A stretch of 64,000 nucleotides of DNA from Euborellia annulipes (lineage: Eukaryota > Arthropoda > Insecta > Dermaptera > Anisolabididae). Both the position numbers and the translations under genes were made by a program. Below the pieces are notes generated by a model. That model had not been told where the DNA came from. It was given only the letters and a program-made list of their open reading frames with translations, and searched no databases. The stretch spans positions 18,291-82,290 of the forward strand of contig JAKCPI010009466.1 of NCBI GenBank assembly GCA_023213315.1. Reading direction: 5' to 3'. Below, piece by piece: positions 32,990 through 43,882 of the stretch; the stretch's first letter is position 1, and each line of letters starts with the position of its first letter.

Positions 32990-33178
32990 TGACTGGAAGA
33001 GAAAGAGATAGAAAGAACTAGGATGACAGATAACGCCATTTCTATGGCAGCCAGGGTGATTAAATCGTACTCGGCTAATCTGCGGCCTGGGAGGTCTTCT
33101 GGCCAATTAGATTTGTGTTGAGATAAATAGCATTTGGGGGCCTCCCAATGAATCAATTGTCCCAACACACCTATGAAT
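32990..33178. other. GC-richer island with homeodomain/GATA-type words
   Basis: Contains GGCCAATTAGATTTG (33100-33114), GAGATAAATAG and TGAATCAATTG. The 60-codon minus-strand frame has no domain. Candidate enhancer-like conserved element. Confidence 0.3.
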
Positions 33179-33344
33179 CAGATGATTTACATGTTCTAAG
33201 AATGTATTACCATAATCAGTACAGAGTGTAAACCTTGCCAGTAGCTTCTTTCCAGTAGCCAGATTAAAAAGTCAGATTGAAAAATAAAATTAAAAAAAAA
33301 GGAAGATCTTCTCTATACAAGCGTTTTTGATAAATGCCTCTTTT

Positions 33345-33480
33345 ACGCCAAGTGGGTCTCGTGTATTGTTATGCTGATGGGGCCCTCCGGTATCACGTTG
33401 CCGGCCATAAATATTATTTTACACGCACTAAAAACTTCGATCTGATATTGCTCTCCCATCGACAATCGCGTAATTGAATA
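33345..33480. other. GC-richer island with Hox-type words
   Basis: A CCATAAATATTATTTTAC patch (33405-33422) resembles abdominal-type Hox sites. CACGTTGCCGGCC and GCGTAATTG are also present. Function is inference only. Confidence 0.25.
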
Positions 33481-34147
33481 ATGGAATGCTACAATATGCC
33501 AATATGCAAAAAAAATAAATAAAATTTAGTAAAACTTAGAAAATTTCTTCTAAGACATTTGATGCATACTAAAAAGGTGTGCAGCGGTGTCTAAGAGTGA
33601 GTGAAAAGAAAACGAATAAAAGGCATTTTCAAAAGGATTCTTCCATAATAATGATCTTGTTTTTGTTTTTGTACAAAACCAGCTACCATTCTACTGGTTT
33701 TGTCAATATTTATTTGTATTATGGCCATTGATTCTGATTAAATTTTCGTTGACTGCAAATTTATATTCGTACTCCGTTTAGAGATTTTTTCATCTTTTTT
33801 TTTTTTTGTGAAAATAAAAATTCAAATTTTAAAAACGCATTCAGACAGAGAATTTATAGAAAGTTAATTCTTATTTGGAAAATTATATAGCTAATTTCAT
33901 TATATATTGATATAAAATGCTTAAAAGATCCCATTCATTCTCTTTATTATAGGTAAAATAGATAAATTTATTTTTGAACAGAAGAGTGTAAATTTTGTAT
34001 GCAGGAAAAAAACCTAAAAATTTTAAATAGGTCAAAATACAGCCAACATTTTTTTTTAAATATCTATTAATCTATCAATAATTAAATTATCATATAATTA
34101 TAGATGAATAAACAACACTAGGTTAAGGTTTATATAAAAGCAAAAAT
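33481..34147. other. AT-rich stretch
   Basis: A small perfect palindrome, ACAAAACCAG with CTGGTTTTGT (33673-33703), and nothing else. Confidence 0.4.
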
Positions 34148-34245
34148 GCCCTCGGGCTTGGTATAGTTGGTAGCGCTCCTGTCTTATATACCAAGGGTTG
34201 AGGATTCGAATCCCAGGCAGTCCGATGATTTTATTTAACTGGGCT
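34148..34245 (+). repeat. tRNA-derived SINE, family A
   Basis: GCCCTCGGGCTTGGTATAGT begins the head; box A GGTATAGTTGGTAGCGC, box B GGATTCGAATCCC (34202-34214), then AGGCAGTCCGATGATTTTAT. It stops after the early body, so it is 3'-truncated. Confidence 0.85.
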
Positions 34246-35365
34246 AAATATTCGAGAGAGACAATTAATTAAAAAAGTTCAAAAAAATAGATTTTTTTTA
34301 TTACTGATTCCTCTCTAGTTCTTCAACTTATATGATGAAATATCCGATTCATCAGAATCGATGTATTTTATATCAAAAAATTGAAAAAACAAGACTTTCA
34401 ACTCATTTTTCTCAAAATTAGGTTTTTTCAAATTTTTAAAAATTCATATCTTCCAAATAAAAAATGATAAAAAAATTCTAAAAACACAGGCTTGCTCAGC
34501 AGGATGTGTTCTGTACAGAAAGCATAAAAATTCAAATTTGACCCTGTGAAGTTTTCCTGAGAAACTAGCACCAGTCAAACATTACAAACCCTTTTATAAT
34601 CAACTTACAGTAACACAAACAGTGTACTGTACATGAATATTTCATTTAAAATGGTTTTATTCAAAAAATATTGCTAAGATTTTCTAAGTGGAATGATACC
34701 TCATCCCGGTAAAAAAATTTTAGACGTTTATCTGAGGATGACCTTAACGTTCCTCGAGAATGATCTTGATATAATATATTATTATATAGAGATTATATTT
34801 ATATTATATATAAATTATTTTAGCGCGGTATTATCTTTATTTTTTGTATAACAATTTTCAAGAGCGGAAGTTGGGATTTCAATAATCAACAACGATATTA
34901 GTCCTATGTTTAAAATTTCCCTTCTCCTTAAAGCTATTCTATTTCTCCAGATTTTGAAATTTATAAATTTAGACATTTCTGATAAGCTAGTATTTGCATT
35001 TTTCAATCGGATTAAACAACTATAGAAAGAGTAAGAGAGAAGAGAATTTTTTAAATAAATTTAATCACTAAAAACTTAGAGAATTTTATCTGAAAACATG
35101 ATTTTTTCATTTAGTCAACAGCAACTAATATAAAGTAGGAATTAGGAAATTAGAGATTAGAAATTCCTACCTATATATTTTTTAAGAATAAAAAATTAAA
35201 ATGTGTTCTCAATTAATATTCAAGTCTAAAAAAAAAAAAAGAAAAGAAAAAACACATTCAACAGAGCTTAAGGATTAATCTATTCTATTTCCAGTTGGAA
35301 GCTTCTGTTATATTTGTTTAGCATTAGTCAAAGCTACTTACTGACAAAAAATTGAGATTTTTTCT
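34246..35365. other. AT-rich stretch
   Basis: Nothing recognised. Confidence 0.4.
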
Positions 35366-35368
35366 GCT

Positions 35369-35580
35369 CCACAGAGAGAGAGAGAGAGAGAGGCTGTGTG
35401 TTGACAGAGCAAACTGCACTCGAGTTAATTAATTCGGCGGCTGACAGCCAGGTCGAGTGTGTTTTCTGATAAGGCCCTAAGGCGCCATCTTGGACAGCGC
35501 CTTCTGGCCCTAGCCGAGCCTTATCAGCCCTTATCAATGCCCGACGAGGCGATTTAAAAAGTTACGAAAACGAAACGAAA
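35369..35580. promoter_or_regulatory. Island with inverted GATA sites
   Basis: After an (AG)n run, three GATA-type sites lie within about 70 bp: CTGATAAGG (35466-35474), CTTATCAG (35520-35527) and CTTATCAA (35530-35537). The first two are part of an inverted pair, CTGATAAGGC and GCCTTATCAG, with an inner AAGGCGC/GCGCCTT pair. AGTTAATTAATTCGG (35414-35428) adds homeodomain-type cores. Site clustering suggests an enhancer; no gene context is available. Confidence 0.35.
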
Positions 35581-36540
35581 AACCCTCACTTGACAATGAC
35601 AGCTAATTCGCATTGTTGGAAGGTATTACAATACAGGGATTAAAAAAAAAGGTTGGGATCCACTTTAAAGGCATTCTCGGTTAAGAAATTCAGCTACCGG
35701 ATTAATATTAATAACATTTTCCTATCTAGATCTAAAAAAGGGAAAATAAGATTATTGTTGATGTTTATTATGGTTGAAGAGAATTTGTTTAAAAAAAGAA
35801 ATTTATGCACAGATTGTGAATAAATTAGATCTCTTATCTAAGATTCGGTCTTCCTCAGATGTATTAATATTTAGGATTATTATACAGAAATAAATAATTA
35901 TTCTTTCATTTCTTCAACTTATTTTCATAATCCAGAGTTGGCATAAAATGGATGGAAGATAAAAAAAAAAAAAATATTATAAATAAGACTGGTTAAGAAT
36001 ATGAAAAGAAGAAAAACTGAAAGAGCAGAGGTAAAGTTTAGTGGTTAACTTCCCGTTCAGAGCGATAACTTATACCCACTAGGCCTAATTAAATGTGTTT
36101 AGTAGGGAACGAATTTGCTGACTACATTCTTTATTAATTTTTTATAAATTTAATTCTCTATTTTATTTTGTTATTAAGTATTTCAATAGAAATGCTCGTC
36201 CATCTGTAAAGAACAGAGTAAAACCTTCGCCATCTATCATCTCTAAATGAGATCTTTTGTTCAATATATAAGTATATTTTTTACCTATATATTCAGTCAT
36301 ATCTAACATGGTGTGATTACTCTTGGGAGCATCTTCCATGGGAAAATACTGATGTCGTTTCCGGAGCATAAAAACAAAAACTCACTTCACTGTATAAGTA
36401 AGTTGATCACCCGTTTCTTTAATAAAAATTTGGATTTGAACCTGAGTTGACTTCAATAATCTTCATTTTTTTTATTTTTTTAATTCATACTTATTTATTA
36501 TTAGGTCTATATACATTTAAACAATATTTAACATAAGTGT
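35581..36540. other. AT-rich stretch
   Basis: No gene recognised. Confidence 0.4.
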
Positions 36541-36544
36541 ATGT

Positions 36545-36656
36545 TTTTTTGCTGGTGGGCTAAGAGCCCCATGGCCCTCGGGAATCGAACCCAGGATCTC
36601 CAGTCTTTCTGGGATATTGGTGTGCTTTCTTTGCACCAGACCACCGGATTCTCATG
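36545..36656 (-). repeat. tRNA-derived SINE, family B
   Basis: Minus strand: GTGGTCTGGTGCAAAGAAAG (box A region), then CTGGGTTCGATTCCCGAGGG (box B). The spacing is right for a tRNA. No other copy of this family was found here. Confidence 0.7.
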
Positions 36657-36835
36657 AAGCTACTCCAACAAAAACACACTTCACTATATAGGCCTATGCA
36701 AGTTGATCGAGCGTTTCTTCAACAAGAGAATTTCAAAGTGAGAAATCTTTAAAAAATAAAAATTAATAACTTATTCAAAGTAGATCATGAAAAATATTTT
36801 AATATAAAAAATATATTTTGGATTTATTTAAGGCC

Positions 36836-36925
36836 TTTTTACTTTCTCTTACCCTATATATAGAGAAAGTATTGCAATCATGTCAAAAATTCGATGTCGA
36901 GATTTTTTTAGCATCGGAAATATTT
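36836..36925 (-). repeat. 3' end fragment of the two-hairpin family
   Basis: TTTACTTTCTCTTACCC, a TATATA loop and AGAGAAAGTATTG form the 3' hairpin in reverse, followed by ATGTCAAAAATTCGATGTCG as in the array units. Confidence 0.8.
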
Positions 36926-36944
36926 TGTTTTGGTTCAATTATAA

Positions 36945-37045
36945 TACATTTGTGTAGCATGAGACTGGAGACTGCAGACCTCTAACATAAGAGACAATTT
37001 CTCTACTTCTGTGCTTCGGGGGATTGTTTTATACCAATTATTTAT
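36945..37045 (-). repeat. Decayed SINE fragment, family C
   Basis: On the minus strand CGAAGCACAGAAGTAGAG resembles the family C box A (TAGCACAGTGGTAGAG). Box B is not clear. Confidence 0.35.
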
Positions 37046-37499
37046 ATATAAGATATTCTCACTCGCATAAATAAAAAAAAAAAACTCCACAGTGGCTACC
37101 AATTAAATAAAATAGAAATAAAACACAGGTCTCAGATTATTATTTCATATCAAATTAATTTATAAATTAAAAAAGGAATTAACAAAAAATATATTAAATA
37201 AATAAATTCTCTCGAAGTCTTTAAAAAGAAGACTTCAAAAAATAATTCTTAATTTCCGCCTTTTATTTGTTTATTTATTTATTCACCATGATGGTAATTT
37301 ATTAGGTCCGATGTCAAAGATGAGATCATCAGCTCCTGTGACACAAACTATGAGATAAAATCAAACGGAAGTCGTGGGCAGTTAGTTTAAGGCAGACAAA
37401 CAATTAGCAATCGGTTGTTTTGGTCACTCTGATACCTACACCATCACTCCGCCCCCAATTTCTTAGAAAGTCATTAAGTATTGAGGTCTTTTGATAGCA
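37046..37499. other. AT-rich stretch
   Basis: Nothing recognised. Confidence 0.4.
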
Positions 37500-37504
37500 G
37501 TTAT

Positions 37505-37550
37505 GAAATTAATCTTGGTCAGCTATTGTGGACCAAAACGTCAACAAGTC
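37505..37550 (+). ncRNA. Decayed hammerhead motif
   Basis: GGTC, a 10-nt loop, GACC form stem II and are followed by AAAACGTC (G12 changed to A). The 5' core is lost (TTAATCTT). Confidence 0.4.
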
Positions 37551-37734
37551 ACTTGAATGGCCGATATTTTATCAACTTCCTTTCGAGTCGATAACAAACA
37601 TGACTAATCTGATAACATATCATTATCAATTTTTTTATTATGTTATTTATAATAATATTATATATTTCATTTATTAATGGAGTTTAGTAATAATGAATAT
37701 ATTTTTAAATCTATATTAGAAAATATATAAAAAT

Positions 37735-38267
37735 TCTGGTGTGACTGGTCGCACAGCACATAAATTTCTCTTACCTTTGGTAAGAGAAAGTTGAGTTCTG
37801 TGCACACCAGATTTTTTTGTGTCGACATTTATTTAGTTTCCGACAGTACGGTGCATTTGAATTCAAGATGGAAAATTTATAAACATGGGAAAATATTTAT
37901 ATTTGTTACCATCTCAACCATTTCTCCTCTTTCCTATGAAGTACAAGAGTAAAGTGGTCTTCAGAAGATTTCAATGACAAAATGAGAATATACATTTGAA
38001 AGAGCATCTAAAAAATAATTGATTTTTGAATTTTAATCGAAATCGTTGGAGCGAAAACTTAAATACTAAATTTCAACCTCCTAGCTCAATTCCTTCATCC
38101 TTTAAATTAAACACAGACAGACAGACCATGTCGCGAAAACCACTTTTTTGGATTCAAGAGACCTCCAAAACGTGTATATCAATCAAAATCTCGACATCGA
38201 ATTTTTGACATGAATCCAATACTTTCTCTAGATATATTAACATATTTAGAGGTAAGAGAAAGTAAAA
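37735..38267 (+). mobile_element. Full-length two-hairpin element, Helentron-associated type
   Basis: Solitary 533-bp copy. The 5' end is a hairpin beginning TCTGGTGTGACTGG, with an inner CTCTTACC-GGTAAGAG pair. The body has the blocks shared with the 8.8-10.6 kb units, in the same order, with a short ACAGACAGACAGACC in place of (CA)n. The 3' end is the hairpin ACTTTCTCT...AGAGAAAGT followed by A-residues. The 3' hairpin arm is complementary to the inner part of the 5' hairpin. Subterminal repeats, a central microsatellite and a 3' hairpin match Helentron-associated (HINE/DINE-type) elements. No protein is encoded. Family assignment is inference. Confidence 0.75.
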
Positions 38268-38850
38268 ATTAGAATTTTAAGTTTCACTTTTGACATATTT
38301 TTATTTTTTTTAACGCACACAAACTTTTGCCTGCCATTTAAAAAAAGCATAGTGGACTTCAAAGCGTATAAGAAAGAAGTTTTTCTATAGAGGAAGTTAA
38401 AAAACACTAGGCCTTCAGAAGCGATAAATAAACTCTGAACAAAGTTGTCAAAATACGCATTAAGAGTTAAATAGAAAATTTTTAACAAACCATTGAAACT
38501 TAAGACCTAGTGTTTTTAATTTTCATTCTGTTTCAACTAGGGAATATTAATATAATATAATTTAAATGTTTTTATAATATAGTTTAAATCTAAAGAAGTT
38601 TTCACTGATACACCAACATCGAATTATTTGCTATCTCATTGCTAATATTAAATAAATATAGGTAAGAGAAAGTAAAAATAAGTAAGGCATCGGTAATTGA
38701 AGAGATCGGGCGCAGATAGTGCTAACCCACAAATATATAGTTCTGAGATATTTAAATTTTAATATTGTAGTTGTGGCTGTTGAGTTGTATCAAGGAAGGG
38801 TTGCAAAAGCAGAGTCTAGCAGACAAATTTTTTTCTTTAAATATTTTATT
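38268..38850. other. AT-rich stretch with one 3'-end fragment
   Basis: At 38652-38672 a TAGGTAAGAGAAAGTAAAAA word repeats the end of the two-hairpin family. Nothing else recognised. Confidence 0.4.
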
Positions 38851-38892
38851 GGGCCGGTGTTTCGGTCTCAATAGAACCCAATAAGTGTCAAG
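38849..38892 (-). ncRNA. Decayed hammerhead motif
   Basis: Minus strand: GGGTTCTATTGAGACCGAAA then CACCGG and CCAATAAAATA. Stem II partly pairs; the 5' core reads CTTATTGGG. AATAAA follows at the distance seen in other copies. Confidence 0.4.
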
Positions 38893-40140
38893 ACCCCAGT
38901 ATATATGTATTTTGCATTAGGCAACTCTGTGTAATAATGTTCATCAGGTGAGAGATCTTGCAAAATTTAAATTTTACTCTTTGGAAACGAACTCCTGTCA
39001 GAGCACTCTAAAGTCAATATCAGGCTGTGAAACAAATTGTCTAGCTAGTACAGACCTTTGCTCAATTGATGGTGCTGAAAAGTAATATTTGTTATAATTC
39101 TGGGTTAGCACTCACTATCTGCAGCCGAACGCTTCAATTTAGCTATATATTTCATTTTTTTTTTAAGTAACATTTGAGACGGCCCCAGAGATTTATCCCC
39201 CCCCCCCCCCCTAGCCACTCCATGGCGGCCCCGAGGATAGAAAATTATCAATGAAACCGAGAGAAGCACAAGCCATTCATCAGTAACATTAATTAAATGA
39301 GTGTGCTTTAATCAAAGCAGAATCCTTTACCTTGGAGTTAGACAACCAAATAAACACAAGCGTATTTATATTGAGGAAAAATAAACACCTGAGAATGGTC
39401 ATCTATCTTTTAGGAGTAAATCAAATTAGAAGATGTTCTAGTTATTCATTAAATGATAAAAGACACACTTATCAAATTTATTAATAAATGAAAAGACTTT
39501 CACTAAAGAAGGAAAAATATTTTTATCCTCCCTTTATTTTGAGGGTTTTTTTTTTCAATGATCACTTGACATGTGATAAAAAAAAATACTGGCCCTTTTG
39601 CATATTTAGTCGCAGAAAAGATGAACTTCCTGAGAAAGAGAGGAAGGTGGGAGCGAAATAAAAGCATAATGCCCATTAAAGGCCACTCAGCGAAGAGCCA
39701 CTCAGAGAGGCTGAGCGTTCATCAAACATTGAACATCATGCGAGGAGTGTCTTAAAACAACATCATTTATAAATCGCCAGGCACAATCTCAACGGCTTTA
39801 TTTTATCCACTTTCCACTTAGATTAGATCCACTAATTGTCTAAAATATAAAGTTAAACATATAGGGCCCTCCCTATAAAACGGAAAAGTAAATCTAAGGG
39901 AGAAGGGAGCGAGCGATGCCTTTGCCGGTTCATGTCAAATGGCAAATTAAAACTTGACTTGAAAAAATTTCATTCATTATTAAATAACATTGCTACTCTC
40001 TATTTTATAAGGAAGATATTTTTCTAATTATCTTAAATTATATAATTCACTCAATCTATAATTGATCATGATGAAGTAGGAAAATAATAAAGTAGTAGAA
40101 AATAAAAGGTCGAGAAGCTATGATAATTTCTTTATTTGAG
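38893..40140. other. AT-rich stretch with poly-C
   Basis: C-run at about 39199-39212 flanked by GGCCCC words. A GC patch at 39640-39730 with no domain. No gene. Confidence 0.4.
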
Positions 40141-40143
40141 AAC

Positions 40144-40190
40144 CCACAGCGACGTTTCGGTCGGCTATGCGACCATCTTCATGGCTAGAG
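40144..40190 (-). ncRNA. Hammerhead motif with altered 5' core
   Basis: Minus strand: CATGAAGATGGTCG, loop, CGACCGAAACGTC. Stem II is 5 bp (GGTCG/CGACC) and the 3' core is intact; the 5' core reads CATGAAGA where CTGAAGA is expected. Stem I can pair AGC with GCT plus a wobble. AATAAAG follows 20 nt downstream. Confidence 0.55.
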
Positions 40191-40307
40191 TTCAGTCAAC
40201 AGAAAAACCTCTTAAGTTCTTTGACAGACATTTCATAAAATACATTACGATCTATCATATATAATGCATTCAGCGCCAAAGTCAATATGAAATAATAAAA
40301 TTTCCCT

Positions 40308-40352
40308 CGCTGCTGATGTTTTGGACTCAGGTCTAGGCCATCTTCAAACTGC
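40308..40352 (-). ncRNA. Decayed hammerhead motif
   Basis: Minus strand: TTGAAGATGGCC, loop, GTCCAAAACATC. Both core halves are damaged. It lies about 160 bp from the previous copy in the same orientation, as in a tandem pair. Confidence 0.4.
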
Positions 40353-40467
40353 ATAAATTTGCAAAACAAAATGAAAATAAAAGAATGCATTGCAATTCAA
40401 ATATCATTTAATATTTATTAATTTAGTTAATTGACATAATATGTAAGAATTTAGTTTTTATTATTTT

Positions 40468-40989
40468 TCGAAGAAGATCTAGGTAGGGGATCAAATAGTC
40501 AGACGGGAGGGAAATTTTAATAAATTAGCTGCATAAAGCCTTGTTGATTTCTGTTTCAATTATTGAATATTTATATTTAATACAATTATTCATAAGTTTT
40601 ATTAAAAACTATAAATCCAAATGAATTGAAGTGGTTTTATTGGACTGACTGAGATCCGAACCCGAACCGTTAGACATGAAGATTATCGCTAACTTAACTT
40701 TTCGGTCACGGAAGGGGGGGGTTAATTTTTAAGGAATTTCTAAGGAAAGTGGTTACAGGATATCCCAGAGCGAATGTTACTCTCCTAATCATCTTGGTGT
40801 CTTTTTTAATTTTTAATTTAATTTTAACAAATTGTACTAATTTTTATTTAAGCAATAAGATGTAACTTTGGTCTTTTTCTTTTTTTTCACGTACCCCAAA
40901 TTATCATTACTTTCAGTATCTTGGCTCATTTATTAATAAAATAAAAAGGGAGAAACATTAAAATTAAAATAAAGAAGTATTATCGTTAA
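40468..40989. repeat. 522-bp duplication, copy 1
   Basis: Nearly identical to 41086-41851 in direct orientation. When the 243-bp insert of copy 2 is removed the second copy is 523 bp, so the lengths agree. It contains a minus-strand tRNA-like SINE head (40640-40715). Confidence 0.92.
40640..40718 (-). repeat. tRNA-Ser/Leu-like SINE head (also at 41498-41578)
   Basis: Minus strand: GTGACCGAAAAGTTAAGTTA (box A type) and GGTTCGGGTTCGGATCTC (box B), with tRNA spacing and a longer variable region as in tRNA-Ser/Leu. The same sequence recurs in duplication copy 2. Confidence 0.6.
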
Positions 40990-41085
40990 CATGTCGACAC
41001 AAAAAATCTGGTGTGACAAGCACAGTACACAACTCGATTACCGAAGGTAGGGAAAGTTGTGTGCTAACCAGTCTACCAGATTTTT
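40990..41085 (-). repeat. Hairpin-only two-hairpin element at a duplication junction
   Basis: TCTGGTGTGAC and its partner GTCTACCAGA close a hairpin with inner ACAACTCGATTACC and GGTAGGGAAAGTTGTG. It carries the GTGTCGACA flank in reverse orientation and fills the gap between the two duplicated copies. Confidence 0.75.
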
Positions 41086-41851
41086 TTCGAAGAATTTCTA
41101 GGTAGGGGGATCAAATAGTCAGACGGGGAGGGAAATTTTAATAAATTACCTGCATAAACCCTTGTTGATTTCTGTTTCAATTATTGAATATTTATATTTA
41201 ATACAATTATTCATAAGTTTTATTAAAACATAAATCCAAATGAATTGTATAAGTTTTAAATAAGAAATTATATATAATATTTAAGATATGACGGAGGAAT
41301 TTGTGGCGCCCAATCCGGGTCCAATCCTCCCGATGGCTAAATTTATACCAACTGAGTTTATATACCCGATTGCCGTGCTGTGGTCTAGTAGGCACACTGA
41401 GCGCAAATCGGTGGATCAAAATGGTTCAACTCCCGCCGCCACACCCTTATATCTTTTTCGGGTACATGGTAATATCTAATTATATGAATAGGTTTTATTG
41501 GACTGACTGAGATCCGAACCCGAACCGTTATAGACATGAAGATTATCGCTAACTTAACTTTTCGGTCACGGAAGGGGGGGGTTAATTTTTAAGGAATTTC
41601 TAAGGAAAGTGGTTACAGGATATCCCAGAGCGAAAGTTACTCTCCTAAATCATCATCTTGGTGTCTTTTTTAATTTTTAATTTAATTTTAACAAATTGTA
41701 CTAATTTTTATTTAAGCAATAAGATGTAACTTTGGTCTTTTCTTTTTTTCACGTACCCCAAATAATCATTACTTTCAGTATCTTGGCTCATTTATTAATA
41801 AAATAAAAAGGGAGAAACATTAAAATTAAAATAAAGAAGTAATATCGTTAT
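41086..41851. repeat. 522-bp duplication, copy 2 with SINE insert
   Basis: Matches copy 1 on both sides of an extra 243 bp (41248-41490). Substitutions are few by eye, pointing to a recent event. Confidence 0.92.
41248..41490 (+). repeat. tRNA-derived SINE inserted in copy 2
   Basis: Absent from copy 1, so its boundaries are visible. GCTGTGGTCTAGTAGGCAC (box A) and TGGTTCAACTCCCGCCG (box B) lie at 41379-41445. Imperfect TGAATTG and TGAATAG words flank it and may be the target duplication. It shares no tail with family A. Confidence 0.7.
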
Positions 41852-42020
41852 AGAACAGGCTTTCTAAAATAATGTAATTTTGACTTGAAATTTTTTCCTG
41901 AAGTATGAAATTATGAAATAGCAATACGTAATAATGTTATGAATCAATCAATTATAGAGAGAGTTTGATTTATTTGCTAGTTATCTTGCTATTAAATTAA
42001 GTCATTTCAATTATAAATGT
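41852..42020. other. AT-rich stretch
   Basis: Nothing recognised. Confidence 0.4.
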
Positions 42021-42222
42021 CGGGTTGTCTGGCGACGGTGTAGAGCAATAGCCCCCAAGATCGTTGTAGTTAAGCAATGACAAGCACGGCAAAAATTTGG
42101 ATATCTGGTTCCGAAACTGCATGAGAACGTTCGTTCTCAGATTGCCACCAGGCAAGATAATTTAAACAATAAATAAATATATATTCAGACCTTGGCAGCC
42201 GAGAAGGCAAATTAAAAAAAAA
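42021..42222 (+). repeat. 5S-rRNA-derived SINE, copy 2
   Basis: AAGATCGTTGTAGTTAAGCA matches 5S box A. GGATATCTGGTTCC corresponds to the box C region but is diverged. The ends CGGGTTGTCTGGCGAC and GATTGCCACCAGGC can pair in part. The tail GACCTTGGCAGCCGAGAAGG ends in an A-run (42210-42222). Confidence 0.78.
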
Positions 42223-42524
42223 AAATTATAAATGGTATAGATAGGTGCTGATTACTACAAAATAAATGGGCTAAACAAGTAGAACTCTTTGATCAGCTGA
42301 GGTGTGCCAAAACAATATTTTAGCTATTGCAATTTGATAAAATGGGGACGATTTTTTATAAAAATTAAATAATTTATATTTAAAAAGAAAAAGCAATTGA
42401 TAAATAAGAAAAATTTTAATGAGTTTTTGCTGTGCCGGATGTGTATAAAATATCTGAAGCCTTGGGAAAAATAAACATTTCAAAATTTGAAAATCTTTGT
42501 CAATAAAAGAATTTTTTAAATAAA

Positions 42525-42608
42525 ATTTTCATCTTCGCTCAAGACAGGAAGCGAAACCTTTGACACCTAGAACAAGAGGCGTCTGTTGCTAAGGCCCAGG
42601 ACTAAAAA
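42525..42608 (-). repeat. tRNA-like SINE fragment, family C
   Basis: Minus strand: GCCTTAGCAACAGACGCCTC then AGGTTTCGCTTCCTGTCTTG, matching the family C box B GGGTTCGCTTCCCGTCTCAA at 45140. Confidence 0.6.
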
Positions 42609-43237
42609 TTTTATAAATAAAGGCATTTCACAATACTAATGTTTTTAATCAATAAGCACTCAAATAATTAGATTTTAAAATATCCGGGAAAAATAAAGGA
42701 CTATATCTAGGCTATTATATAGGTTTTATATTCGATCTCATCCTCCAGATCCATGGACTATATCAGGATAATAACATTGTATCGAATAGAAATGTAAAAC
42801 AGATTGAGAAGATAAAATCCTTTCATTTTAAGGAAATTCTAAAAGAAAATGATAATGATTACATCTGATTTTACTGTATTAAAAAAAATTAAATACCCCT
42901 AAATGAAATTCTGGCTATATAAAAATAGTGAAATCCAAATGGGTTAATGGCGAAATTTAATTTACTTAAGACGACAAGGAATGGGTTTTAAAATATAAAT
43001 TACAATCGCCTTTTTTTATATTATAAGTTAATGGTAATTTTATTATATTTTTTAAATGATTTAAGTAAACAAGAATAATCAAGTTTTCAGTTTGTGTAAA
43101 TATACAATTTAATTAGGCTTATTATTTTTTGAGAAATTTGCGATTGATTACGCAGGTGTTCAAATATTTTAGAAAATTCTAATTAAATTTATGTACCAAT
43201 AAAATTCAATATGAGTAGCCTAGGCTTAAGAAGTAGG
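42609..43237. other. AT-rich stretch
   Basis: Nothing recognised. Confidence 0.4.
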
Positions 43238-43312
43238 AAGGTAGTAGCCCTCAGCCTTCGGCAGGCACCGCGCCTAGGCCCTGGCGGGGGGCGTTTCGGG
43301 ATATGTTTAGAA
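43238..43312 (-). repeat. GC-rich palindromic patch
   Basis: Reverse-complemented it reads GCGGTGCCTGCCGAAGGCTG, similar to the CCGCCGAAGGCGG hairpin of the Helitron at 16845. No CTRR end at the right place. Confidence 0.35.
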
Positions 43313-43645
43313 GCTGTCGCCATAAATGTATTTTAATAAATTTTTGTTCTTAATATAAAAATCTCACCCTAAAATCAATAATAAGATCAAAAACTTTTCA
43401 TTAACTCCATTAACAATGCAAAGAATACATTTCTTTTCGTTTATAATATCTTCATATAGGTACTTCCTATGGGAGAAATTGTAACTGTAACAATTAATAA
43501 CTCAAAATGTTATAAGAATTTCGGGACGAAAATAATTTTCATGTAATTCATAGAAGGTCCTCTTTAAGCATATAAAATTTGGTTTTGAAATTGTAACGGG
43601 AAGATGCCCAAATAGAGCATGACAGAGGGACATTAGCGATTATAC
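43313..43645. other. AT-rich stretch
   Basis: Nothing recognised. Confidence 0.35.
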
Positions 43646-43650
43646 TCAAA

Positions 43651-43882
43651 CAGCTTGGAATATTGCAGCAAATCTTGCATATATTGCTAATATTGCAGCG
43701 ACAATATCCCAAGCTAAACTTACAGGGAGTATTGCAGCAACAATGCTGAAATATTTCTATGTCCGCCTCTTTGTAACTTGCAGGAATATTGTGACAATAT
43801 TGCTGCAATGTTGCTGTTTGAACTGCAATATTGTCAATTGTGGAAGATTGCTGCAATATTACTGCGAAATTCCAAGTTGTCT
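43651..43882. repeat. ATATTGC-rich inverted-repeat element
   Basis: The words ATATTGC, TTGCAGCAA and TTGCTGCAA occur about ten times in both orientations between inverted ends CAGCTTGGAATATTGCAGCA and AAATTCCAAGTTG. Subterminal short repeats of this kind are seen in some hAT and Mutator-like MITEs. The open frames across it are by-products of the repeats. Confidence 0.65.
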
